Below, one piece after another: positions 35,745 through 49,343 of a stretch of 64,000 nucleotides of DNA; positions within the stretch are counted from its first letter, which is position 1, and each line of letters starts with the position of its first letter. The notes under the pieces are model-generated. The model was not told the origin of the DNA. It saw nothing but the letters and a program-made list of their open reading frames with translations, and did no database searches. Made by a program: the position numbers and the translations under genes. The DNA comes from Citrobacter amalonaticus (GTDB lineage Bacteria; Pseudomonadota; Gammaproteobacteria; Enterobacterales; Enterobacteriaceae): the NCBI RefSeq assembly GCF_001559075.2, contig NZ_CP014015.2, positions 1,674,001 to 1,738,000 on the forward strand, read 5' to 3'.

Positions 35745-35773
35745 ACTTTACTCTTTTTTGAGCAGCTCAGAAA
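35745..35773 (-). promoter_or_regulatory. spf promoter
   Basis: On the minus strand TAAAGT (35750-35745) is a -10 box seven bases before the Spot 42 start. TTTCTG at 35773-35768 lies 17 bp upstream as a weak -35. CRP represses this promoter in E. coli; the matching CRP site here is degenerate. Confidence 0.6.
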
Positions 35774-35885
35774 GCACTTTTTGTAATTTTTTTTCATTCT
35801 TTACATAGGGAATTCCAATACCCATCACAAAACTCGCGCACTTATGTTGCTTAATTACGAAAAAAGCGCGTTATCTCGCGAGCAC

Positions 35886-38672
35886 TTAGTGCGCCTGATC
35901 CCAGTTTTCACCACTTCCGACTTCCACCAGCAGCGGTACATCAATGCGCGTGCAGTTCTCCATCAACTGATGGATCTTTTTCGCTACCGTATCCAGGTCG
36001 TCTTTGTGTACTTCAAACACCAGTTCATCGTGTACCTGCATGATCATACGCACGCGCGGTTTTTCCGTTTCCAGCCAGCCATCGACCGCAATCATCGCCC
36101 GTTTGATAATATCGGCAGCGGTACCCTGCATCGGGGCGTTAATCGCCGCACGCTCAGCACCCGCACGACGCGCGCCGTTGCTGGATTTGATATCCGGCAG
36201 ATAGAGGCGACGACCTTCCAGCGTTTCAACGTAGCCCTGCTCTTTCGCCTGAGCGCGGGTACGTTCCATATACTCCAGCACGCCGGGATAACGTTCAAAA
36301 TAGAGGTCCATGTATTTCTGCGCTTCTTTACGCGGAATGTTCAACTGGCGCGCCAGACCGAACGCACTCATACCGTAGATCAGACCAAAGTTGATCGCTT
36401 TCGCGCTACGACGCTGCTCGCTGGTCACGGTCTCCAGCGGCAGACCAAACACTTCGGCGGCGGTGGCGCGGTGAATGTCCTTCCCTTCGGCAAACGCTGT
36501 CAGCAGCCCTTTGTCGCGTGACAGGTGCGCCATAATACGCAGTTCAATCTGCGAATAGTCCGCAGAAACAATCAGGTAATCCTTCGGCGGGATAAATGCC
36601 TGACGGATACGGCGCCCTTCCTCGTTACGTACCGGAATGTTTTGCAGGTTCGGATCGGTCGATGACAAACGGCCCGTCGCGGTCACAGCCTGATGATACG
36701 AAGTGTGCACACGCCCGGTTTTCGGGTTAATCATCAGCGGGAGTTTGTCGGTGTAGGTCGATTTCAGCTTCGCCAGACCGCGATACTCAAGAATCACTTT
36801 AGGTAGCGGGTAATCCAGCGCCAGTTCTTCCAGCACTTCTTCAGAGGTTGACGGCGCGCCGCCTGGGGTTTTCTTCAGCGGCTTAATGCCCTGTTTCTCG
36901 AACAGGATCGTCTGCAACTGCTTGGTTGAAGAGAGGTTAAATACTTCGCCTGCAATCTCATGGGCTTTCTGTTCCAGCTCCGCCAGACGGAGCGTGATCT
37001 CCTCGGAGTGCTTGCGCAGCACCGCAGGGTCGATCTTCACACCGTTACGCTCTACGCGAGATAACACCGGTACCAGTGGCATTTCGATGTTTTCAAAGAC
37101 GTTCAGCGGCCCTTTGTGCTGCTGCAGCTCTGGCCACATTTTCAGATGCAGCTGTAAGGTGACATCGGCATCTTCTGCCGCGTAACGTCCCGCCTCTTCC
37201 AGCGCGATCTGATTAAAGGTCAGTTGGTTCTTCCCTTTGCCCGCAATCTCTTCGAAAGTAATGGTTTTATGCTTCAGCCAGCGATCGGACAGACTGTCCA
37301 TATCGTGACGACCGGCAACGCTGTTCAGAATGTACGACTCGAGCATGGTATCAAAAGCGATGCCGCGCAGTTCGATACCATAATTCGCCAGAATGCCGCG
37401 GTCGTACTTGAGGTTTTGCCCGACCTTACGCGCATTTTCATCCTCCAGCAGCGGCTTGAGCATCGCCAGCGCACGATCGCGGGAGATTTGATCCGGCGCA
37501 TCCAGATAGTCATGCGCCACTGGCACATAAGCCGCCACCCCCGGTTCAATAGCAAATGAGAGACCGACCAGGTTGGCGGAGATGTTATCCAGACTGTCGG
37601 TTTCGGTATCGAAGGCAAACACTGGCGCTTTTTTCAGCTTCGTAATCCACGTTTCCAGCGTCGCTTCATCGAGAATAGTCACGTAGTTATCGTAGGAAAG
37701 CACAGTAGCGGCCTCTTCCGGTGCTTCATCAACGACGATCGTTTCCTGCGGTTTAGCCGCCGGTTTCGCTCCTTTCGCCTGTAACCACTTGCCCGCTTCG
37801 ACATCGGCGGTCCAGCGTTTGAACTCATACTTTTTAAACAACCCAACCAGTTCGTCAGCTTGTGGCTGTTGCACTTCCAGCTGTTCGCAGGTCAGTTCCA
37901 GCTCAACGTCTGTTTTGATCGTCGCCAGTTTATAGGAGAGGTAAGCCACCTCTTTATTTTGTTCAAGTTTACCCGCCATAGTCTTCGCACCACGGAACGT
38001 CAACCCGGCAATTTTATCTGACTCGGCGTACAGGGTATCTAGACCGCCCAGTCCTTGTAACAACGCCTGCGCGGTCTTTTCCCCGACCCCCGGCACGCCA
38101 GGAATGTTATCGGAGGAATCGCCCATCAGCGCCAGGAAGTCGATGATCAGTTCGGGAGGTACGCCATATTTCGTCACCACTTCATCCGGGCCAAGAATGG
38201 TGTTGGTCATGGTATTGATGAGGGTGATATTTGGCGTAACCAGTTGGGCCATATCTTTATCACCGGTGCTGATCAGCACCGGGCGCCCCACTTTTTCTGC
38301 TTCACGCGCCAGGGTACCGATTACGTCGTCCGCTTCCACACCGGATACGGCCAGCAGCGGCAGCCCCATCGCTTTCACCATGGCATGCAGCGGTTCGATC
38401 TGCGCCCGCAGATCGTCCGGCATCGGCGGGCGATGCGATTTGTAATGCTCGAATAATTCGTCACGGAAGGTTTTACCCTTGGCATCAAATACCACTGCGG
38501 CATGCGTTGGCTGATACTGCAGGATCAGGCTGCGCAGCATATTGAGGACACCGTACATCGCGCCTGTCGGTTCGCCTGCGCTATTGGTCAGCGGCGGAAA
38601 CGCATGGTATGCGCGATAGAGATAAGAGGAGCCGTCTACAAGGATAAGTGGGTTTTCTGGGATCTGAACCAT
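35886..38672 (-). CDS. polA: DNA polymerase I
   Basis: PolA fills gaps in repair and matures Okazaki fragments. The 928-residue length equals that of E. coli. The 5'-3' nuclease is at residues 1-320 (LILVDGSSYLYRAYHAF, GDKDMAQLV, GVPGVGEKTA). The 3'-5' exonuclease starts near 325 (FAFDTETDSLD). The polymerase domain has motif A VSADYSQIELR and motif C MQVHDELVFEV. All three active sites look intact. A perfect DnaA box lies about 125 bp upstream. Confidence 0.98.
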   Translation of the reverse strand: MVQIPENPLILVDGSSYLYRAYHAFPPLTNSAGEPTGAMYGVLNMLRSLILQYQPTHAAVVFDAKGKTFRDELFEHYKSHRPPMPDDLRAQIEPLHAMVKAMGLPLLAVSGVEADDVIGTLAREAEKVGRPVLISTGDKDMAQLVTPNITLINTMTNTILGPDEVVTKYGVPPELIIDFLALMGDSSDNIPGVPGVGEKTAQALLQGLGGLDTLYAESDKIAGLTFRGAKTMAGKLEQNKEVAYLSYKLATIKTDVELELTCEQLEVQQPQADELVGLFKKYEFKRWTADVEAGKWLQAKGAKPAAKPQETIVVDEAPEEAATVLSYDNYVTILDEATLETWITKLKKAPVFAFDTETDSLDNISANLVGLSFAIEPGVAAYVPVAHDYLDAPDQISRDRALAMLKPLLEDENARKVGQNLKYDRGILANYGIELRGIAFDTMLESYILNSVAGRHDMDSLSDRWLKHKTITFEEIAGKGKNQLTFNQIALEEAGRYAAEDADVTLQLHLKMWPELQQHKGPLNVFENIEMPLVPVLSRVERNGVKIDPAVLRKHSEEITLRLAELEQKAHEIAGEVFNLSSTKQLQTILFEKQGIKPLKKTPGGAPSTSEEVLEELALDYPLPKVILEYRGLAKLKSTYTDKLPLMINPKTGRVHTSYHQAVTATGRLSSTDPNLQNIPVRNEEGRRIRQAFIPPKDYLIVSADYSQIELRIMAHLSRDKGLLTAFAEGKDIHRATAAEVFGLPLETVTSEQRRSAKAINFGLIYGMSAFGLARQLNIPRKEAQKYMDLYFERYPGVLEYMERTRAQAKEQGYVETLEGRRLYLPDIKSSNGARRAGAERAAINAPMQGTAADIIKRAMIAVDGWLETEKPRVRMIMQVHDELVFEVHKDDLDTVAKKIHQLMENCTRIDVPLLVEVGSGENWDQAH

Positions 38673-39036
38673 AATGTCCGTGCCTGTTTATCAGATTATG
38701 GATAAAGGATGCCACAGACAGGATGAAAACATGAGTTTTTCACCACATTTGTCGTAATTCTTTTGCAGATCTTCTGGATCGCTCGCAAAGCCGCCTGTGG
38801 ATAACTTTGTGCATAATTAATTTTCATCGCATTAATTTCAAATCGATGCTTTAACCATCATTTATTATATTGTTTAATTTCAATTAGTTATAAAAACCAC
38901 AGAATAAACCCTTTATGTTTTCATTGAATTACCGAATGTGGATAGATATGGCGTGTTTTTCTCTGTCGCGAAGAACCGTCATTTGGGCCATTTTCTGATA
39001 AAATCAGCCCCCTTGCGCGACTTTAGCGTACTGTTT
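38673..39036. promoter_or_regulatory. Divergent polA/yihG intergenic region with DnaA boxes
   Basis: This gap of about 360 bp has no gene. TGTGGATAA at 38796-38804 is a perfect DnaA box, and TGTGGATAG at 38937-38945 differs at one position. DnaA has been reported to stimulate polA expression in E. coli, so these are probably functional. The middle (38815-38900) is very AT-rich. Promoter boxes could not be assigned with confidence. Confidence 0.6.
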
Positions 39037-39972
39037 ATGGCTAATCCTTTGAATAATTTAATCATGGCGAGATTACTCGCTACAGTCACCCTGTTGCTGA
39101 GCATCGCATTGACCATTGTGGTCACGATTTTGTGCTCCGTACCGATCATTCTGGCCGGACTGGTAAAGCTCCTGCTGCCCGTTCCGTTCGTCTGGCGCAA
39201 GGTTTCTCTGTTTTGTAATTTCATGATGTACTGCTGGTGTGAAGGCCTCGCCCTGCTGCTGCATCTCAATCCATGGCTGAAATGGGATGTACAGGGTCTG
39301 GAAGGACTGAGCAAGAAAAACTGGTATCTGCTGGTGTGTAATCATCACAGCTGGGCGGACATCGTGGTGCTGTGCGTACTCTTTCGCAAACACATTCCTA
39401 TGAACAAGTATTTCCTGAAGCAGCAGTTGGCCTGGGTGCCTTTTATCGGCCTCGCCTGCTGGGCGCTGGATATGCCATTTATGAAGCGCTATTCACGCGC
39501 TTACCTTCTGCGCCATCCGGAACGTCGCGGTAAAGACGTCGAGACTACCCGCCGTTCCTGCGAGAAATTCCGCGCGCATCCCACCACGATCGTTAATTTC
39601 GTCGAAGGCTCTCGCTTTACCGAAGAAAAACGTCAGCAGACCCACTCGCCGTATCAACACCTGTTGCCACCAAAAGCGGCTGGCATTGCGATGGCGCTTA
39701 ACGTGTTAGGCTCGCAGTTCGATAAATTACTTAATGTTACGCTGTGCTATCCGGAAAACGACCGTACGCCATTCTTCGATATGCTGAGCGGGAAACTGAC
39801 GCGCATTGTGGTTCGCGTGGACATGCAACCCATTCAGGAAGAACTGCACGGCGACTACGTTAACGATAAAGGATTTAAGCGTCGTTTCCAGCTTTGGCTG
39901 AATACGCTGTGGAGCGAAAAAGACGTGTTAATAGAAGAGATTAAAGCGGCAACTAAAAACGCCGGTCACTGA
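39037..39972 (+). CDS. yihG: 1-acyl-sn-glycerol-3-phosphate acyltransferase-like protein YihG
   Basis: YihG is a PlsC-family acyltransferase of the inner membrane, 311 residues from the ATG at 39037. The longer frame from 38938 runs through the promoter region and is rejected. An N-terminal hydrophobic segment (LLATVTLLLSIALTIVVTIL) precedes the catalytic HX4D motif (CNHHSWADI) and the FVEGSRFT motif. In E. coli it adds cis-vaccenoyl chains to lysophosphatidic acid and affects swimming. A hairpin terminator overlaps its stop codon. Confidence 0.93.
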   Translation: MANPLNNLIMARLLATVTLLLSIALTIVVTILCSVPIILAGLVKLLLPVPFVWRKVSLFCNFMMYCWCEGLALLLHLNPWLKWDVQGLEGLSKKNWYLLVCNHHSWADIVVLCVLFRKHIPMNKYFLKQQLAWVPFIGLACWALDMPFMKRYSRAYLLRHPERRGKDVETTRRSCEKFRAHPTTIVNFVEGSRFTEEKRQQTHSPYQHLLPPKAAGIAMALNVLGSQFDKLLNVTLCYPENDRTPFFDMLSGKLTRIVVRVDMQPIQEELHGDYVNDKGFKRRFQLWLNTLWSEKDVLIEEIKAATKNAGH

Positions 39973-39985
39973 CCGGCGCTGCTTT
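39961..39985 (+). terminator. Hairpin at the yihG stop
   Basis: GCCGGT pairs with ACCGGC across the yihG TGA (39970-39972) and is followed by GCTGCTTTTATTT. It probably ends the yihG transcript before the convergent dsbA. Confidence 0.65.
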
Positions 39986-40608
39986 TATTTCTTACCGACC
40001 AGGTATTTCACCGTGTCAGCATATTGCTGAACAAAGATATCCATGCTGCTGGTATCCATGCCTTGCGGATTCACCTGATATTTACCGTTAACAAACATCG
40101 CCGGAACGCCCTGCAGTTGCAGATCGGCAGCGGCTTTTTCCTGCTGCGCAACCAGTGATTTCACGACAAAGCTGTTCCACGCGGCATCGTAATCTTCGCC
40201 TTTAACGCCGGCATCCACGAACACTTTACGGATATCTGCAACACTCTGCACGGTCTGGGTTTTCTGTACCCCTTCAAACATCGGCACAGTCACTTTATCT
40301 TCTACGCCCAGAGCCATCGCGACGGCCCACGCTTGCGTCAGATCCTTGCCCAACGGGCCCAGGAACTCAACGTGGTATTTGGTCATTTTGACGCCTTCAG
40401 GAAGTTTTTTCTTCACGTTCTCAGAAACATGAAGAACTTCTTCAAACTGGTAGCAGTGTGGGCAATAGAAAGAGAAGAACTCCAGCACCTGCGGTTCACC
40501 GGCAACGGGCTTTTCCAGGGTGGTATACTGCTTACCATCCTCGAATTGCGCTGCCGATGCGCTAAAAGCTAAAACCATACCAGCCAGCGCCAGCCAAATC
40601 TTTTTCAT
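39985..40608 (-). CDS. dsbA: Periplasmic thiol:disulfide oxidase DsbA
   Basis: DsbA forms disulfide bonds in exported proteins. The gene starts at the ATG at 40608, where a typical signal peptide begins (MKKIWLALAGMVLAFSASA), giving 207 residues. The frame open to 40725 overlaps srkA and has no ribosome site. The active site CPHC is at residues 49-52 (mature C30/C33) and the cis-proline loop is LQGVPAMFVNG. GGAGACGTAATC precedes the start. It is translated just downstream of srkA, with which it shares a transcript in E. coli. Confidence 0.98.
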   Translation of the reverse strand: MKKIWLALAGMVLAFSASAAQFEDGKQYTTLEKPVAGEPQVLEFFSFYCPHCYQFEEVLHVSENVKKKLPEGVKMTKYHVEFLGPLGKDLTQAWAVAMALGVEDKVTVPMFEGVQKTQTVQSVADIRKVFVDAGVKGEDYDAAWNSFVVKSLVAQQEKAAADLQLQGVPAMFVNGKYQVNPQGMDTSSMDIFVQQYADTVKYLVGKK

Positions 40609-40622
40609 GATTACGTCTCCGA

Positions 40623-41609
40623 TTAATACATGGGTGTTAATTGTAATGGGGGTTCTTGCAGGACTTTTGCCTGCTCGATAAATGTCGCGGTCTGTCGTTG
40701 CCAGTAATCTTCCCCGGTCAACCACGGGAAGTTTTTAGGAAACGCAGGATCGTCCCAACGACGCATCAGCCAGGCAAGATAATAAACCAAACGCATAGCA
40801 CGTAAAGGTTCAATCAGTTCAATTTCAGATGTTTCAAACTCACTAACTTCTTCATAAGCTTCAATAATCGTCTCAAGCTGCATACGTTGCTCAGCTTTAT
40901 CACCATTAAGAAGCATCCACAAATCCTGAATGGCAGGACCATTGCGGGAATCATCTAAATCGACAAACAGCGGCCCCTCGCGCCAGAGGATATTTCCAGC
41001 GTGGCAGTCGCCATGTAGACGAAGGCGGTCAAAATTCGTATGCCACCGCTCAGTGACGGCCGCAATCAGCGTATCCGTCGCTTTCAGGAAAGCGGCCTTT
41101 TGTGCGGACGGAATGAGTCGGGCATGTTCGAAGAGTTTACGCGGCTCGACGAGGTATTCGTCCAGCCCGATGGTTGGTCGCCAGGTAAATGGCTGCTTAC
41201 GGCCGGTCTGGTGCAGACGCCCCAGATAACGGCCCACCGCTTCCATTTGATCGATATTATCTGCTTCGAACTGTCGGCCGCCTACGCTTGGAAAAATCGC
41301 GTAGTGGAACCCCTGATGCGATAAGAGCGTCTGACCATTAAAAGCCAGCGGCGCAGCAACCGGGACCTCATCCTCGAGCAGCTCAATCGCAAACTGGTGC
41401 TCTTCCAGGATCTGGTCAACCGACCAGCGCTCAGGGCGATAAAATTTAACGACAAAACGCTGACGGTCTTCATCCTGAAACTGATAGACGCGGTTTTCAT
41501 AGCTGTTAAGCGGAGTAAGACCAGAATCCACCCGGATCCCCTGCTCAAACAGCGCATCCATGATGGTATCCGGGTGTAATGTCTGGAAATTGAAAGCGTT
41601 GTTATTCAT
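40623..41609 (-). CDS. srkA: Stress response kinase A (Ser/Thr kinase fold)
   Basis: SrkA (RdoA/YihE) is a 328-residue eukaryotic-like kinase that protects cells from stress-induced death. The catalytic loop HGDCHAGNILW and the metal-binding LFVDLDDS are present, as is the N-lobe lysine region RFVVKFYRPE. The length equals that of E. coli. dsbA follows 14 bp later. Its promoter in E. coli responds to the Cpx envelope stress system; I cannot point to the site here. Confidence 0.95.
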   Translation of the reverse strand: MNNNAFNFQTLHPDTIMDALFEQGIRVDSGLTPLNSYENRVYQFQDEDRQRFVVKFYRPERWSVDQILEEHQFAIELLEDEVPVAAPLAFNGQTLLSHQGFHYAIFPSVGGRQFEADNIDQMEAVGRYLGRLHQTGRKQPFTWRPTIGLDEYLVEPRKLFEHARLIPSAQKAAFLKATDTLIAAVTERWHTNFDRLRLHGDCHAGNILWREGPLFVDLDDSRNGPAIQDLWMLLNGDKAEQRMQLETIIEAYEEVSEFETSEIELIEPLRAMRLVYYLAWLMRRWDDPAFPKNFPWLTGEDYWQRQTATFIEQAKVLQEPPLQLTPMY

Positions 41610-41685
41610 CCCATCATCCGGAAAATACGTCGAATGATTCAGGATATCATTTCATAACAACTTCGGTGGCCCCGCTTACAAGCTT

Positions 41686-41955
41686 TTACTCTTTAATTAC
41701 GCCACGAGCGCGCAACAGCGCCGTTTTGAAATCTTCCTCGTAATCTTTCTGAATACCGGGAATAACCGCGTCTTTTGCAGAGTCGCGCATTTTCAGGTGA
41801 TAGATCAGAATGTCGTCGGTTAAATCCGCCAGTTCACCGTCAAAACCTGACTCTTTCGCCAGTTTCTGCAAAAATTGCATCAGGTTCAGGTCGGGCTCTT
41901 TTTGCCAGGCTGGCTGGAGGAGTTCAATAACTTCATTCAGGCGTTTACATTTCAT
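41686..41955 (-). CDS. yihD: Conserved small protein YihD (DUF1040)
   Basis: This 89-residue cytoplasmic protein starts at MKCKRLNEV (ATG at 41955), with AGGAG upstream in the sequence AAGGAGCACGACC. Ten more in-frame codons upstream have no ribosome site. It is charged and helical, with no membrane segment. The function is unknown in any species I know of. It lies upstream of srkA on the same strand, 76 bp apart. Confidence 0.94.
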   Translation of the reverse strand: MKCKRLNEVIELLQPAWQKEPDLNLMQFLQKLAKESGFDGELADLTDDILIYHLKMRDSAKDAVIPGIQKDYEEDFKTALLRARGVIKE

Positions 41956-42024
41956 GGTCGTGCTCCTTACTCTTGAGACAGACACGTTAGCAGGGTCAAT
42001 CCCACAATAAAAGAGGCGATATCA

Positions 42025-42609
42025 GTGAATCAGGATAGTGCAATAACAGGGGTTGTACTGGCTGGTGGAAAGGCCAGGCGAATGGGGGGCATTGATAAAG
42101 GCTTGCTTGAGCTTAGAGGGAAACCGCTGTGGAAACATGTCGCCGATACGCTGTTATCGCAACTGAATACAGTGGTTGTGAATGCGAATCGACATCAGGA
42201 AATTTATCGCTCGGGTGGCCTGAAAGTCATTTCAGATGTGATGGCGGATTTTCCCGGCCCGCTGGCGGGCATGCTTTCTGTTTTCCAACAGGAGACTGGC
42301 GACTGGTTTCTGTTCTGCCCCTGCGATACCCCTTTTATCCCGCAGACGCTGGCAGCCCGATTACGTGCCCGGTGCAATCAGGCACCGGTGGTATGGGTGC
42401 ATGATGGAGAGCGCGATCATCCCACCATTGCGCTGGTTCACCGCTCAGTCCAGCCATTTTTGCAGCGCTATTTACAGTCAGGCGAGCGGCGGGTAATGGT
42501 TTTCATGCGTCAGGCAGGTGGGCATGCCGTTGACTTCAGCGACTGCAAGGAAGCGTTTGTGAATGTGAATACCCTTGAGGAGCTTGATAAATGGCAGGAG
42601 AAACCATGA
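42025..42609 (+). CDS. mobA: Molybdenum cofactor guanylyltransferase
   Basis: MobA joins GMP to molybdopterin to give the bis-MGD cofactor used by enzymes such as formate dehydrogenase. The 194-residue protein has the nucleotide-binding start VLAGGKARRMGGIDKGLLEL and the metal-binding FLFCPCDTPF. It overlaps mobB by 19 bases. FdoGHI, whose last subunit opens this window, is one of its client enzymes. Confidence 0.97.
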   Translation: MNQDSAITGVVLAGGKARRMGGIDKGLLELRGKPLWKHVADTLLSQLNTVVVNANRHQEIYRSGGLKVISDVMADFPGPLAGMLSVFQQETGDWFLFCPCDTPFIPQTLAARLRARCNQAPVVWVHDGERDHPTIALVHRSVQPFLQRYLQSGERRVMVFMRQAGGHAVDFSDCKEAFVNVNTLEELDKWQEKP

Positions 42610-43109
42610 TCCCTTTACTGGCTATCGCCGCGTGGAGCGGAACGGGAAAAACGACGCTGCTCAGGAAGCTCATCCCGGCGCTGTGCGCCGCCGGGATCCG
42701 CCCAGGGCTTATCAAACATACGCATCATGATATGGATGTGGATAAGCCAGGCAAAGACAGCTACGAGCTACGCAAAGCAGGAGCGGCGCAAACGCTGGTC
42801 GCCAGTCAGCAACGTTGGGCATTAATGACTGAGACGCCTGAAGAACCCGAACTGGATCTGGCGTACCTGGTCAGCAGGATGGATCATGCCACGCTGGATC
42901 TGGTGCTGGTTGAGGGATTTAAGCATGAGGCCGTGCCTAAGATCCTGCTGTTCAGAAGCGATGCCGGGCATGATTTCAGCGAGTTAACGCTGGATGAGCA
43001 TGTGATTGCGGTGGCCAGTGATGTTGTATTGCCGCTTGAAGTTCCGGTGCTGGATTTAAATGATGTGGATGTGATTGCGGAATTTATTGTGGAGTGGAGT
43101 GCGATCTGA
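42591..43109 (+). CDS. mobB: Molybdopterin-guanine dinucleotide biosynthesis adaptor MobB
   Basis: MobB is a GTP-binding helper of MobA. The Walker A motif is AAWSGTGKTTLL near the N-terminus. The first ATG lies inside mobA at 42591 (MAGETMIPLL), the same form as in E. coli, giving 172 residues against 175. A second ATG at 42606 touches the mobA stop and could also be used. The C-terminus is slightly shorter and differs from E. coli. Confidence 0.95.
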   Translation: MAGETMIPLLAIAAWSGTGKTTLLRKLIPALCAAGIRPGLIKHTHHDMDVDKPGKDSYELRKAGAAQTLVASQQRWALMTETPEEPELDLAYLVSRMDHATLDLVLVEGFKHEAVPKILLFRSDAGHDFSELTLDEHVIAVASDVVLPLEVPVLDLNDVDVIAEFIVEWSAI

Positions 43110-43115
43110 CGACTT

Positions 43116-43147
43116 GCCGGGTGGCGGCTTCGCCTTACCCGGCCTAC
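43116..43147. repeat. REP element between mobB and the rRNA operon
   Basis: One REP palindrome, GCCGGGTGGCGGCTTCGCC followed by TTACCCGGCCTAC, lies just after the mobB stop. Confidence 0.85.
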
Positions 43148-43170
43148 ATAATTTGGCGGTCCAGAAACGC

Positions 43171-43198
43171 AAAAAAGCCCATCCGTCAGGATGGGCTT
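43171..43198 (-). terminator. rRNA operon terminator
   Basis: AAGCCCATCC pairs with GGATGGGCTT (loop GTCA), followed by a T run on the minus strand. It ends the rRNA transcript 13 bp past 5S. Confidence 0.92.
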
Positions 43199-43211
43199 CT
43201 TCACTTATTTG

Positions 43212-43331
43212 ATGCCTGGCAGTTCCCTACTCTCACATGGGGAGACCCCACACTACCATCGGCGCTACGGCGTTTCACTTCTGAGTTCGGCATGGGGTCA
43301 GGTGGGACCACCGCGCTACAGCCGCCAGGCA
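43212..43331 (-). rRNA. rrfA: 5S ribosomal RNA
   Basis: These 120 nt read on the minus strand from TGCCTGGCGGCTGTAGCGCG to ACTGCCAGGCAT, the standard enterobacterial 5S with matching ends. It is the last gene of the operon. The locus between mobB and hemG corresponds to rrnA in E. coli. Confidence 0.98.
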
Positions 43332-43460
43332 AATTCTTTTGTGCTCAAAACGAATATTTTACTCTGATGCTGTCTTGCCTCAGCGCAAAATATTTCGTTT
43401 TCGCAAATCTGTTATCAGGCTGAAATTCTCTCTATTCCGCCAAAACATCTTCGGCGTTGT

Positions 43461-46365
<2,905 letters not shown>

Positions 46366-46536
46366 TCACAACCCGAAGATGTTTCACTTCTGATTGCGAA
46401 AATTTGAGAGACTCGAACACACCATTAACGGTGTGTCGTTTCAATTTTCAGCTTGATCCAGATTTTTAAAGAGCAAAACTTCGCAGTGCACCTTTTCAGG
46501 TTCACTCTGAAGTTTTCTTGATAACGTTCTACAGTA

Positions 46537-46612
46537 TGGTGGAGCTATGCGGGATCGAACCGCAGACCTCCTGCGTGCAAAGCAGGCGCTCTCCCAGCTG
46601 AGCTATAGCCCC
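46537..46612 (-). tRNA. alaT: tRNA-Ala (anticodon TGC)
   Basis: This 76-nt cloverleaf reads on the minus strand GGGGCTATAGCTCAGCTGGG, with anticodon arm CCTGC-TTTGCAC-GCAGG and an encoded CCA end. It lies in the 16S-23S spacer after tRNA-Ile. Confidence 0.97.
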
Positions 46613-46720
46613 ATACAGTGTAGTTAAACCTCATCCCCAATTCGTTGCCGGGCGCGGCGTGGTGAAGCGAAGCATACTGAAGTATGCGAGCTTTGCCACA
46701 ACAAAGCACGGGAGCGAATT
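46613..46720 (-). other. Long tRNA-Ile/tRNA-Ala spacer with hairpin
   Basis: This 108-bp spacer contains a perfect inner inverted repeat (GCATACT-GA-AGTATGC, 46672-46687). It is flanked by looser pairing (GTGGTGAAGC with GCTTTGCCAC) and outer AATTCG/CGAATT ends. The whole spacer could fold as one long hairpin and may serve in processing of the two tRNAs. Confidence 0.6.
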
Positions 46721-46797
<77 letters not shown>

Positions 46798-46866
46798 GTA
46801 GAGGTTTTACTGCTCGTTTTTCATCAGACAATCTGTGTGGGCACTACAAAGGCAGGTTCTTTAAGG

Positions 46867-48408
<1,542 letters not shown>

Positions 48409-48786
48409 AAGTTTGATGCTCTTAGAATTAAACGTCGTAATGAATTACGTGTTCACTCTTTGAGACTTGGTATTCATTTTTCGTCCGAGGACGTTAAGAA
48501 TCCATGTCACTCTGAGTGCCCACACAGATTGTCTGATAAATTGTTAAAGAGCAGTGCCGCTTCGCTTTTTCTCAGCGGCGCGGGGTGTGCATAATACGCT
48601 TTCCCGCTTCAGAGTCAAGCATTTATTTCGCTTTTCTCTGTGGGCGTTCATCTCTGAACCCCGCTGACCCGGCGGCTTGTTTGCCGTTGTTCCGTGTCAG
48701 TGGAGGCGCATTATAGGGAGTTATTTCGGGCTGACAAGGGGAAATTTAAAATAATTTCTCAACCGCGCATTTTTTACTCTTTACGT
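48409..48786 (-). promoter_or_regulatory. rRNA operon promoters P1 and P2, and boxA
   Basis: P1 has TTGTCA (48737-48732) and TATAAT (48715-48710) with a 16-bp spacer and a GC-rich discriminator. P2 has TTGACT (48618-48613) and TATTAT (48596-48591), also 16 bp apart. The antitermination boxA TGCTCTTTAACA lies at 48553-48542. An A/T-rich UP region sits above P1 (about 48745-48780). Confidence 0.93.
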
Positions 48787-49332
48787 TTATTTAACCACCG
48801 AATCGGGAGTTAACTGAGCGATTTCTCGGGCAAAACTCGCGACCTGCTCCCAGTCGGTATAGATAACTTCTTTACGCGTATCCGTTTCGCCGCCCGACAT
48901 TTTCATAATGAGTTGAATCATTATGCGGTCATACCAGCGATAGCGTGGATACAGCAGCGCCCCGGCGATAACCACAGAACGGTCTGGCCGCCACTGCGAG
49001 TTCATTAAAAACTTGCGCGCGTAGCTGTTGGTTTGCGGCGTCCGCTTTTCCGGTTTACGCGCCACCAGGTTGACGGAGTAAAACGCGCTTGGCATGTGAT
49101 TCAGTCGCGTCGCATGTTTCTTCACAAACTCGAGAAATGCGGAATGATAGTGTCCATAACGAATGGATGCGCCGATGACCACACGATCATAGCGTTCCCA
49201 GTCAGGCTCTTCGGTACGATGCAGATTGACGACATCCGTACAAACGCCAAGCTCTTTGAGTTCTGACGCCAGATAAGCGGCGATTTCCTGGGTCTGTCCA
49301 TCACGAGATGAGAAAAGAATCAGTGTTTTCAC
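48787..49332 (-). CDS. hemG: Menaquinone-dependent protoporphyrinogen IX dehydrogenase
   Basis: HemG oxidises protoporphyrinogen IX to protoporphyrin IX, passing electrons to the quinone pool. The 181-residue protein is a long-chain flavodoxin with the FMN loop FSSRDGQTQEIA near the N-terminus and GASIRYGHYH in the middle. The length equals that of E. coli. It starts 11 bp after trkH on the same strand, at the end of the pepQ-yigZ-trkH-hemG run. Confidence 0.97.
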   Translation of the reverse strand: MKTLILFSSRDGQTQEIAAYLASELKELGVCTDVVNLHRTEEPDWERYDRVVIGASIRYGHYHSAFLEFVKKHATRLNHMPSAFYSVNLVARKPEKRTPQTNSYARKFLMNSQWRPDRSVVIAGALLYPRYRWYDRIMIQLIMKMSGGETDTRKEVIYTDWEQVASFAREIAQLTPDSVVK

Positions 49333-49343
49333 GTGTTACTCCA

